64,000 nucleotides of DNA from Carnimonas nigrificans ATCC BAA-78 (lineage in GTDB: Bacteria; Pseudomonadota; Gammaproteobacteria; Pseudomonadales; Halomonadaceae): positions 62,001 to 126,000 of the forward strand of contig NZ_JAGO01000013.1 of the NCBI RefSeq assembly GCF_000526695.1, in the 5' to 3' direction. The stretch's first letter is position 1; each line of letters begins with the position of its first letter. Below are positions 1-9,900 of the stretch, in pieces. The notes under the pieces were generated by a model. The model was given only the letters and a program-made list of their open reading frames with translations. It was not told the origin of the DNA and did no database searches. The translations under genes were made by a program, and so were the position numbers.

Positions 1-320
1 CCATGAGCTCTTTGACTGGCTTTGAAGCCTTATTGCGTAACGTAAGGGTTCACACCTGGGGCATGCCCTTCTATGCGGGCTGGGGGCTCACCGAGGATGA
101 GGTTGAGCTGCCGCGCCGTAAACGGCGCTTGAGCCTTGAACAGCTGGTAGCTGGCGCTCTGATCCTTTATCCATGCTACGTGGCCCCCCATAGCGGCCAA
201 CTGTGCAACATTGAGAGCGTCATCCAGCTCATTCACCAGCGCGCCTCCCTGCAGCAACGGCTGACACTTAAAACCAGACTGTGGCGGTTGTACCGCGGCG
301 TGGTAGAGGGACAGCGTTAA
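1..320 (+). CDS. kpsC: KpsC, capsule Kdo transferase, C-terminal fragment (5' end outside window)
   Basis: The window opens inside a gene; the visible 106 codons end at TAA 318-320. The segment MPFYAGWGLT followed by LYPCYVAP is the signature of the C-terminal half of KpsC, a cytoplasmic beta-Kdo transferase that, with KpsS, builds the poly-Kdo linker between phospholipid and an ABC-exported capsule. An ATG at position 3 is probably internal, since KpsC proteins are usually several hundred residues longer and this motif lies near the end. The stop is followed after two bases by kpsS, so the two are one transcription unit. Confidence in family is high; nothing can be said of the N-terminal half. 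Confidence 0.85.
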   Translation, partial: MSSLTGFEALLRNVRVHTWGMPFYAGWGLTEDEVELPRRKRRLSLEQLVAGALILYPCYVAPHSGQLCNIESVIQLIHQRASLQQRLTLKTRLWRLYRGVVEGQR

Positions 321-322
321 CA

Positions 323-1588
323 ATGACCAGTAAACGTTCATTTCTGTTTCTGCAAGGGGTGTGCAGCCCCTTTTTCAACGCCCTCGGAAGCGCCTTGCAG
401 CAGCGTGGACACCGTGTTATCAAACTGAACTTCAACGTCGGTGACCAGCTATTCTGGCACACTTCTCCTTCCTATAACTGGCGCAGGGGCCCAGGTAAAC
501 GCCTGACCGAGTACGTCAGCACCCTGTGGGAAAAGCACGGCGTCACCGATCAAATTCTGTTTGGTGATCGTCGCGCCGTTCATATTGATCTCGTTACTGC
601 CGCCCGTCAGCGCGGCATTGTTAACCATGTGTTCGAAGAGGGCTATCTACGGCCTTACTGGGTGACGCTGGAGCGCGAAGGAGTGAACGCTCACTCAATG
701 CTGCCACGGAACCCGGAATGGTTTCTTGAGGTGGCAAAACAGCTCCCCGATCAATGGAAGCCTTCCAAAATCAATAATGCGTTCAAGGTGCGTGCATGGC
801 ACGACGTTAAATACCACCTGGGCGGAATATTGAACCCGATGCTATACCCGGGGTATCGAACCCACGCCGCGCTCAATGCACCGCAGGAATACATGGGCTA
901 TTTATGGCGATTCGCGCGCATGCGCAGCTATAAAAAGCGCGACACGGTCCTGATCCAGAAACTATGGGGCAGCCGACGCCCCTACTATTTACTGCCGTTA
1001 CAGCTCAATGGCGACTTCCAGGTACGCCATCACTCCTCTTTCAACGATATGAACGAGTTGATGACATTTGTTGCTGAAACCTTCGCCCTGCACGCGCCCA
1101 AGGATGCCATTCTGGTCATCAAGAACCATCCTCTGGATATGGGCATGACGCCCCATGCGCGGGACGTAAAGCGCATTACCGAACGCTACGGCCTGAAGGA
1201 TCGTGTGGTCTATCTGGAAACCGGCAACCTTGAACGGCTGGTCAAATACAGCCGTGGGCTGATTACTCTTAATAGCACCAGTGGCCACGTATCACTGGCC
1301 GCTCTCAAGCCTACTATCGCTCTGGCCAATGCCATTTACGATATGCCCGGCCTGACCCATCAAGGCCCCCTCGAAAGCTTCTGGTATCAGCCTCAGGCCC
1401 CTGATCCTGCGACACTGGATGCATTTCGCCGCGTTCTGACGCACAGTGTGCAGTTAAATGGGGGCTTTTATACTGGTGATGCCATTGAACTTGCTGTAAA
1501 AAACGCCCTTCCCTTAATAGAAGCTGAGCGATCACCATTGGAGCAATTGCTATGTCAGACTCCCGCAGGCCTATGCGCCATATCCTGA
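323..1588 (+). CDS. kpsS: KpsS, capsule Kdo transferase (initiating linker enzyme)
   Basis: 421 residues, close to known KpsS proteins (about 390-420). KpsS adds the first Kdo to the lipid acceptor, after which KpsC extends the linker. Family features visible: LQGVCSPFF at the N-terminus, EEGYLRPYWVTLE in the first third, PLQLNGDFQ near 240, LVIKNHPLD, and LNSTSGHVSLAA with GPLESFW in the last third. The in-frame GTG at 281 would lie inside kpsC; the ATG at 323, two bases after the kpsC stop, is preferred. The end overlaps the next gene by 37 bases. In Burkholderia capsule clusters the equivalent gene is wcbO, also followed by SDR, sulfatase and PKS genes. Confidence 0.88.
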   Translation: MTSKRSFLFLQGVCSPFFNALGSALQQRGHRVIKLNFNVGDQLFWHTSPSYNWRRGPGKRLTEYVSTLWEKHGVTDQILFGDRRAVHIDLVTAARQRGIVNHVFEEGYLRPYWVTLEREGVNAHSMLPRNPEWFLEVAKQLPDQWKPSKINNAFKVRAWHDVKYHLGGILNPMLYPGYRTHAALNAPQEYMGYLWRFARMRSYKKRDTVLIQKLWGSRRPYYLLPLQLNGDFQVRHHSSFNDMNELMTFVAETFALHAPKDAILVIKNHPLDMGMTPHARDVKRITERYGLKDRVVYLETGNLERLVKYSRGLITLNSTSGHVSLAALKPTIALANAIYDMPGLTHQGPLESFWYQPQAPDPATLDAFRRVLTHSVQLNGGFYTGDAIELAVKNALPLIEAERSPLEQLLCQTPAGLCAIS

Positions 1589-2337
1589 TTACAGGCGCGA
1601 CAGGCGCAATAGGGGGAGCACTGGCAGTGGACTGGGCCGCGGCAGGTGTCACGCTGCACTTGCATGGTCGCAATCGTCCTGCCCTTGAAGCACTCGCCGG
1701 GCAGTGCCGAGCGCGCGGGGCGGCTACCGTTTTACATAGCCCGTCACTAACCGATCATGATGAGTTGAGACGCTGGATTACCGCCCTCGATGAAGAGGTG
1801 ACGCTTGATATTGCAGTGGCTGCTGCAGGAGTAAATACTCACTCCCAGCATGAGAATGGTGAGCAGTGGAACCAGGTCAAGGAGCTAATGGAGCTAAACT
1901 TCGGCGCTCCTATCGCCCTCACCAACTGTCTGGCAGAACGCATGAAACAGCGCGGACGCGGTCAAATTGTGCTGATGAGTTCGCTAGCGGGCTATTTTGG
2001 TCTGCCCGTCACACCGGCCTACAGCGCCAGCAAAGCGGGCATTAAAGCGTATGGAGAGGCAATGCGCGGCTGGCTGGCGCCTCATGGCGTCAAGCTCAAC
2101 GTAGTGATGCCCGGCTATGTCAGCTCAAAAATGTGCCATGAAATGCCCGGCCCCAAGCCTATGCTCTGGACACCCGCACGTGCTTCACGGCGTATCCGGC
2201 GCGGTCTTGAGCGTAACCAGGCCCGTATCAGTTTTCCCTTCCCGCTTAATTTTGGCTGCTGGTGGCTGGCGGTGTTACCGGCAGCGATCTCTCAGTGGAT
2301 TGTCGGTCTGGCGGGCTACAACGGAGATCACTCATGA
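1552..2337 (+). CDS. wcbP: Short-chain dehydrogenase/reductase of the capsule lipid cluster
   Basis: 261 residues with a complete classical SDR core: TGATGAIG NAD(P)-binding loop at 15-22, catalytic Ser144 in LMSSLAG, and Tyr157/Lys161 in YSASK. A GGAGC ribosome site precedes the ATG at 1552. It starts inside kpsS and ends in an ATGA overlap with the next gene, so translation is probably coupled. The closest described arrangement is wcbP of the B. pseudomallei capsule. Because the cluster also encodes a PKS and an alpha-oxoamine synthase, the most economical role is reduction of the 3-keto group of a long-chain amino-ketone, as 3-ketosphinganine reductase (also an SDR) does. That role is inference; the fold assignment is firm. 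Confidence 0.8.
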   Translation: MSDSRRPMRHILITGATGAIGGALAVDWAAAGVTLHLHGRNRPALEALAGQCRARGAATVLHSPSLTDHDELRRWITALDEEVTLDIAVAAAGVNTHSQHENGEQWNQVKELMELNFGAPIALTNCLAERMKQRGRGQIVLMSSLAGYFGLPVTPAYSASKAGIKAYGEAMRGWLAPHGVKLNVVMPGYVSSKMCHEMPGPKPMLWTPARASRRIRRGLERNQARISFPFPLNFGCWWLAVLPAAISQWIVGLAGYNGDHS

Positions 2338-3926
2338 TCCTGGCGCTATGGATGCCCCTGGTACTCAGTCTGGTGCTGTGGTGTGCGTTCGAGCAATTGC
2401 TGTTGCCGCGCCCACGGCCAAACGGTCAACGTCCCGCCTTCACTACCGCCATTGATATAGGCAGCTGGGCGCTGCTGTACGGCGGCTTCGTGCTGTTACT
2501 ACAGCGCCCATGGTTCGCTACAGTCGTAGTCGGGGCGCTGCACATGGTGATCGTCCAGGTCAGCAATACCAAAGCGCGCACGTTGCGCGAGCCATTCTTG
2601 TGCCAGGATTTCGAATACTTCATCGACATGGTGAAGCATCCGCGGCTCTATCTGCCGTTCTTTGGCGTTGGCTTGGCGATCGCTTCCATTCTGGCAGGCA
2701 TTGCCGCCATTGTGGCCGGCTTCTGGTTAGAGCCATCGGTGCTATTGGCCCGAGGTTGGCAAGCACTTACCCCCACGCTTGGCCTTATGGCAGCAGGAGG
2801 CATTGCGCTGCGCTGGGGGCTCAGCAAGGATACTCCCAGCGATTATCGCGATCAGCCGCCACTGCATCCCAATGATGAATTGACTCGCTTTGGCCTGACC
2901 ACTTTGCTGTGGCGCCAAGGCCGTGAACTGGTCAAACCATTGGATGCAACGGTTGGCCGCGAAGAGTTCCGCCAACCCATGCCGCAAGTTCCGGCACAGG
3001 CACTGCCTAATGTGGTGATCGTACAGAGCGAATCCTTCTTCGACCCACGTCGTTGGAACGATGCCGTGCGCGAGCAGGTGCTGGCCCCCTGGGACAACAT
3101 CGCCCAACGTTCGCTGTTACGCGGGCCGCTCAACGTACCCGCCTGGGGCGCCAACACGGTACGTTCTGAATGTGCCTTCCTGACAGGCCTGCGCGACGGT
3201 GCGCTGGCAGGCCATCGATTCAACCCCTACCACTCGCTCTCCCATCAGCTGGTGCCCTCGCTGATTCAGCGCTTCAAGACGCTCGGCTATCGCACGCTCT
3301 GCGTTCACCCCTATCCCAAAAGCTTTTACCTGCGCGACCGGGTATTTCCTCTGTTTGGCTTTGATGAATTCATCGATGGCGAAGCGTTCAATGAGCAGCA
3401 GAAGGATGGCCAATATATCGCCGATGCTGCGCTGGCAGAAAAAGTGGAGCAGTTGCTGGCATCGAGCGATCAGCCCACGGTGATCATGCTGATTACCATG
3501 GAAAATCACGGCCCGCTTCATCTGGAACGACAGCCCGCCGAGCCGCAGCAGTGGCTGCACCGTCCTCTTGAAGAAGGCTGCGAGGATCTGGCGGTCTACC
3601 TGCGCCATCTGCACAATGGCGCGCGAATGGTTGAAGGACTGGCAACAACGCTGCAAGAACAGCAGCGGGAAGGTATCCTGTGCTTTTACGGTGACCATGT
3701 GCCTATCATGGACAAAACCTATCAGCGACTCGGCGAGCCGGACGGTTTTACCGAGTATTTTATTTGGTCTACCTCAGGTACCGCACAGCCTGACGAGCGG
3801 ACCATGGATATCGCTGACCTGGGACCAATCCTTTTGAATGCAGTACTAGCCAGCATCACCCATGCCCCCCTTTCAGCCGGTGGTGCTCACTATAATGCTG
3901 GCTCTGGCGACGAGACATTTCAATGA
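2334..3926 (+). CDS. wcbQ: Membrane-anchored sulfatase/LtaS-like phosphotransferase
   Basis: 530 residues. The N-terminal 160 residues hold about four hydrophobic segments; the rest is an alkaline-phosphatase/sulfatase fold. Metal and nucleophile positions of the LtaS/OpgB type are present: Glu233 in VIVQSESFFD, Thr275 in WGANTVRSE, His392 in TMENHGPLHL, and Asp454-His455 in FYGDHVP. Such enzymes move phosphoglycerol or phosphoethanolamine groups from phospholipids on the periplasmic side, so head-group transfer onto the capsule lipid or linker is plausible but unproven. Start chosen at ATG 2334 (GGAGAT ribosome site, ATGA overlap with the SDR); the end overlaps the PKS start by four bases. 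Equivalent position to wcbQ. Confidence 0.78.
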   Translation: MILALWMPLVLSLVLWCAFEQLLLPRPRPNGQRPAFTTAIDIGSWALLYGGFVLLLQRPWFATVVVGALHMVIVQVSNTKARTLREPFLCQDFEYFIDMVKHPRLYLPFFGVGLAIASILAGIAAIVAGFWLEPSVLLARGWQALTPTLGLMAAGGIALRWGLSKDTPSDYRDQPPLHPNDELTRFGLTTLLWRQGRELVKPLDATVGREEFRQPMPQVPAQALPNVVIVQSESFFDPRRWNDAVREQVLAPWDNIAQRSLLRGPLNVPAWGANTVRSECAFLTGLRDGALAGHRFNPYHSLSHQLVPSLIQRFKTLGYRTLCVHPYPKSFYLRDRVFPLFGFDEFIDGEAFNEQQKDGQYIADAALAEKVEQLLASSDQPTVIMLITMENHGPLHLERQPAEPQQWLHRPLEEGCEDLAVYLRHLHNGARMVEGLATTLQEQQREGILCFYGDHVPIMDKTYQRLGEPDGFTEYFIWSTSGTAQPDERTMDIADLGPILLNAVLASITHAPLSAGGAHYNAGSGDETFQ

Positions 3927-6900
3927 CAAAGAAAGTGGCCATCATCGGCGCCGCCTATCGCTTTCCGGGCGCTGACACCATCAAGGCCTTTGCCGACGCA
4001 CTGATTAACGAGCGAGACCTCGTCACCGAAGTCGACAGTTCTCGCTGGGACAAATATTCCTTTCAACACCCTGACCGCAAGCACCCCGGTACCAGTGTTA
4101 CCTTCGCTGCCGGCAGTCTGGGAGATATCAGTGGCTTTGATGCTGAATTCTTTGGCATTTCACCGCGTGAAGCGGCCCAGCTTGATCCGCAGCAGCGCAT
4201 TATGCTCGAACTGGCATGGCAGACGATGGAGCATGCCGGCATCAAGCCCTCATCGCTGCGCGGTAGCGACTGCGGTGTATACCTCGGGGTCGCCAGTCTG
4301 GATTACTCGTATCGGCTTGCTGAAGATTTAGCGCTCACCGATACCACCACCGCGACCAGCAACACCATGAGCCTGGTCTCCAACCGCATCTCTTACCTGT
4401 TTGATCTGCATGGCCCCAGTGTCTCGATGGACACCGCCTGTTCCTCGGCCATGGTCGCCTTCCATCACGCCTGCGCAGCGATTCGTGCGGGCGACATCGA
4501 CATGGCACTAACCGGCGGCATCAGCCTGCATCTGCACCCGTTTGGCTTCCTGATCTTCTCCAAGGCGAGCATGCTCTCCGCCAACGGTCGCTGCCGCAGC
4601 TTCGACGCCGATGGCGATGGCTATGTGCGTTCGGAAGGCGCGGGCATGTTCATGCTCAAGGATTACGACAAGGCCGTGGCCGATGGCGATCGCATTATCG
4701 CCGTAGTGGCAGGCAGTGGCGTTAATACCGATGGCAGCAAGCAAGGTCTGACGGTGCCCAACCCTGCTGCGCAGCAGTCATTGATGGCGCGCACGCTTGC
4801 TACTTCCGGCATCAGCGCCGATGAACTCAGCTATGTGGAAGCACACGGCACCGGCACCCGGGTGGGCGACCCCATTGAGGTCAGCGCCATCGGTGACGCC
4901 TTCGCCAGCCAGCGACAAGCGCCATTGCCGATCGGTTCGGTCAAAAGCAATATCGGGCATATGGAAACGGCCTCCGGTGTGGCGGGGCTGGCCAAAGCGC
5001 TGCATGTACTGACCCAGCGCGAGATTCCGGCCACCATTGGCGTGCGCCGTTTGAATCCTGCGCTGAAAGTGGAAGAGCGCAATATAGAAGTTGTCACCCA
5101 GCGCCGCTCGCTGCCCGCATCAGGCAAGCTGGTGGTGGCGGTGAACTCCTTCGGCTTTGGTGGCGCCAATGCTCATGTTCTGCTGGAGAGCGCGCCCGAT
5201 ATCAGGAACGTTGAGCAGAACCTTCCTCAGTCAAACGAAAAGCCCCTGCCCCTTTTCCTGAGTGCGAAAAGTCCCGACACCTTGACCGCTCAGGCGGGTG
5301 CTCTCGCGCACCACTGGCAGCACCTCGCTCAGCACAGCGACGCCGCCCCTGCCCTTGAGCGCATTGCCAGCGAGCTGTGGTTCCGTCGCGAACATCTCAA
5401 TCATGGAATGCTGCTGTGGCCCTCCAGCGATCAGCAGGCGATTCAGCAGCTCGAAGCCTTTGCCAACAGCGGCTCGAACGCTTTTCAACGGACCCTCAGC
5501 GCTGATGCAGCACGCCAGGGGCCAGTATTCGTCTACTCCGGCAACGGCTGCCAGTGGTTCGGCATGGGGCAGGCGCTGCTCAAGCACTCGCCGCTGTTCG
5601 CGCAGACGATAGATCAGGTCGATGCGCTCTATCAACCGCTGGCAGGTACGTCATTACGGGCAGAGCTGGAAGGTCAGCACGGCGACCGCCTTGACGCCAC
5701 CGAATTCGCCCAGCCTACCCTCTTTGCAATTCAGGTGGGCCTCACCCAACTGCTCAGAGAGCACGGCATCGAGCCGGCTGCCGTTGTCGGTCACAGCGTC
5801 GGTGAAGTAGCCGCCGCCTGGGCTTGCGGCGCATTAAGTCTTGCCCAGGCTGTCTCTGTCATTCATTGGCGCAGCCACTATCAGGGCAAAACCCGTGGCG
5901 CGGGAGCAATGCTGGCCGCAGCGCTGGAACGAGAAGAACTGGACGGCTGGCTGGCCGATCCACGCTTCAGTGACATCGTGATCGCTGGCACCAATAGCGC
6001 CAAGGGCTTCACTCTGGCGGGCGATACTCGCCAGATTGCGCAGCTACAGCAGGCGCTTACTGACCAGCGCATCTTTGCGCGCACGCTACCGCTTGACTAT
6101 GCGTTCCATAGCCCAGCCATGGATAGCGTGAAGCAGGCGCTACTCGACAGCCTCAGCGATATTCGTGGTGGCACCACACGCTGCCCCATGTACTCGACCG
6201 TGACTGGCAAAGTGATCGAGGGCAGTGCGCTGGATGCCGATTACTGGTGGCACAACATTCGCCAGCCCGTTGCCTTCCACGCAGCGCTCAATGGCTTGAT
6301 TGGCGCGGGATTTAGGCTCTTCACCGAAGTGGGTACTCACCCCATCTTGCAGCGCTATATCAAGGATAGCCTGGCCGAGTTGGGTCAGAGTGGTGCAATT
6401 CTCACGACACTCAAGCGCCCGACCCACGACAGTCACGACTCCGAGATCAGCAGCATTGAGCAGTGCATTGCGGCGCTGTGGATCAGCGGCATCGAAATTC
6501 CCATCGAGCGCTGGCTAACTCCTGACAGCGCACGTATCGACCTGCCCCATTATGTCTGGCAGCGGGAGTCGCACTGGTACAGCAACAGCGGTGATCAAAC
6601 GGGGCTGGTAGATCGCCGCTATGAACATCCGCTGCTCGGCTACCCTCTGGTGGGGCACGATCACCGCTGGCAGAGCGAGCTTGATACCCAGCGTCTGTCC
6701 TGGCTTGCCGATCACAATGTCGGCGACAGCGTGATCTTCCCCGGTGCCGGTTTTGCCGAGCTGATGCTAGCGGCCGCGGCCTCCTGGCAGGGCCGGAGCG
6801 TGATCGAGGTAGAAGCGCTTGAGATACTCTCGCCGCTACTGCTTGATGCTGCTCCCAGCAAGGAAGTGCGTACCGAGATCGACGAACGGCAGGGCCACGT

Positions 6901-9900
6901 CAGCATTCACGCCCGCGAAGCCGCCAGCGGTGATGCCTGGCACCTTCATGGTCGCGCACGTTTGCCAGCAGATACGCTCGGCCTTTCACTGGCTGCCAAC
7001 GCTCCCTCGCTTCCATCCCGCCAGCCCGACTTCGAGCGCCAGCAGCATTTGGCGCAAGCCCAGCAGCTGGGTCTCAACTACGGCCCTGCTTTCCAGGGCA
7101 TCGCCCATGGCTGGCTCGAAGAAGGTTGTGCCATCGCAGTACTTGAAAATACTGCGGCGATCAGTGAATCCCAAAGCGAGTGCCTGCTGCCGCCCGGTTT
7201 GCTGGATAGCGCTTTCCAGCTCTTTATTCCGCTACTGAGCGCGCTGGGCGTCAGCGATGCCAGCATGGCGTTCGTTCCTGTCAGGCTGGAGCGATTGCAG
7301 TTCAACGCAGAAGCGAGCGCTCCTGCACTGGCCTGCGTGCGCCCGACCCAACGCTCCCCGCATTCGTTGTGTGCCGATCTTGAGCTGTTCGATGCCAGCG
7401 GCAAGGCAGTGGCGGTAATAGAGGGCGCACGTTTCCGCGCCGTGCGCCTGAAAAGTGCTGCTCAGCGCCCCATCGAGCGACTGCGTCAGCGACTGGCACC
7501 CGCACCTCTGTCAAACGCCATTGTTTCACGTGAAACATTACAGCCTCCGATAGTGACGGACAGCGACTTCGCCCGCCTTGGTGAGCTGACCGCGCACAGC
7601 AGCCAGCGCTATTCGGAAGAGCTGGAGCCACTGCTGGAAGCGATGACCTACGCATTTGCCGAGGAAGCCCGCCAACAGCATCACGGTAGCGCTGATGATG
7701 AAGCACTCAAGCGCCTGTTCGAACGTCTTGCGCTCAGCGACGATGACGCAACGGCAGAGGCAACGGACACCTCGGCAGCAGATATCTGGCAGCTCGCGTT
7801 GCAGGACTACCCCGATTACGCCGAACTGGTGCTCGCGCTGGGTCGTGCCGGTTATTGTTTGGGAAGTGCTCAGCCGCCGGAGATGGATACTGCGCGCCTG
7901 TGGCAGGCCGCGATGGATAATGCCACCAGAAAGTCTCTCGCCACTGATATTTCTCAGCTGATCGAGCGCCATGTAGCTGAGCTGCCTGCGGGGCAACGCC
8001 TCACGCTGATCGAAGTGGCTGCACGCCAGCTGAGCTGGCTGCCGCGCCTCAGCCCAGGGAACGGCTCTCTCGCCCTTCGAGAACAGCTGATCACGCTGGA
8101 TGACAGTGCCTGGCACGACGCACATCTATTTGCACCGTCGCGTGCGGGGCTGGACATCTACAAGGCTGATGAGCCGATTGAAGCCGGTAGCGATGCCGCG
8201 CTGGTGCTCGTCGGGGCTGGCATTACGTCGCCCCAGCTAAAACAGTTGCTTGAACAGCTGACGCAGCAACGCAGGACCCTGCAACTTCTGTTTGTTGGTC
8301 CACGCAGCAGTCGCTGGCAAGCGCTGGTTGAACAAGGCAAGCAGCCGCTCCCATGTACCAGCGAGCAGGTTCGCCAGCTGCTGGAGCTATACGATTTTGC
8401 TGTCGAAAGCGGTGATAGCGATGCCGCTGGCATTGAGCTGCTGCTCGCAACAGCGCCTGAAATAAACGCTCAAGAAAACTTGCCTGCGCCGCCTCAGCAC
8501 TGGCTGATATGCAGTGACGCCAGCTCGCAGGCCATGGCGACAGCACTTGCAGAAGCGCTACAGGAAGCCGATCAGCAAGTGACGCAAAATGATGGCACTA
8601 CGCCTCCGGCGGCACTGTTGCTGGAAGTCGATCATATCGTCGATCTCGCCCTGCTGGGCTGTAGTGCGCCTGACGCACGCTGCACGCGCATGGCAACGTG
8701 GTGGCAGCAGCTTGAGCAGCACGCCAGCGCTGCGCGCCTGTGGTGGTTCACCCTGGGAGCCACTCAGCAGTGGAGTAATGCCCAACACATCACCCTTGCC
8801 GAAGATGCGGCGAGCTGGGGCTTTGGACGTACCCTCCAAAATGAGAGTGGCGGCGATCGCGTCAGGCTGGTGGATCTTCCTGCTCAGGTGGATCATGCCA
8901 ACGAGTGTCCAGACGCACTGATTGATGCGCTGTTGGCGCAATTGATTGAGCCAGATGCTGAGCTGGAAGTCGTGTTTGATGAGGATGGCACCCGCCTGGC
9001 ACCGCGGGTAGAAGTCGTTGCCGACGAAAGCGCAACGACGCCCGACACAGCGCTCACTCTTGGATTCGACGTACCAGGCCAGCTACGCCATTTGCGCTGG
9101 AAGGAGCGCACATTGGCACCGCTCGGGGATGACGATGTTGAGATCAGCGTCAAGGCAACCGGACTCAACTTCCGTGACGTGATGTACGCGCTGGGGCTGC
9201 TCTCTGATGAAGCAGTCGAGCAGGGCTTTGCTGGTGCCAGCCTTGGGTTGAAATTTTCCGGCGAAGTGGTTCGCACTGGCGCGAATGTTACCCGCTTTGC
9301 GCCCGGCGACGCGGTGGTCGGCTTCGGCCCCTCCAGCTTCTCCACCCGACTCATTGCGCGCCAGCATACCCTTGCCCCCATTCCCGCGGGCATCAGTTAT
9401 GCAGCCGCGGCCACGCTGCCTACCACCTTCTTCACTGTCTACTATTCGCTCAAGCATCAGGCACGGCTGGAAGCAGGTGAACGCCTGCTAATTCACGGTG
9501 CCGCAGGCGGTGTTGGGCTGGCTGCGATTCAGATTGGCCGCTGGCTGGGTGCCGAGATTTACGCCACCGCAGGCAGCGATGAGAAACGCGATGTGCTCAG
9601 ACTGATGGGCGTCGAGCATATTTACGACTCCCGCTCGACCACCTTCGCCGAAGCATTGCTGGCCGACACACCGGATCACCAGGGGGTCGATGTCGTGCTT
9701 AACTCCCTGGCGGGCGAAGCGATTGCGCAAAACCTCAGGGTATTGAGGCCGTTCGGGCGCTTTGTAGAGCTTGGCAAGCGCGATTTCTACGACAACACCC
9801 AGGTGGGCCTTCGCCCATTCCGCAATAACCTGAGTTATTTTGGTGTCGATTCCGACCAGCTGATGCAGGAACGCCCGGCCCTGACGGAGCGACTGTTCGG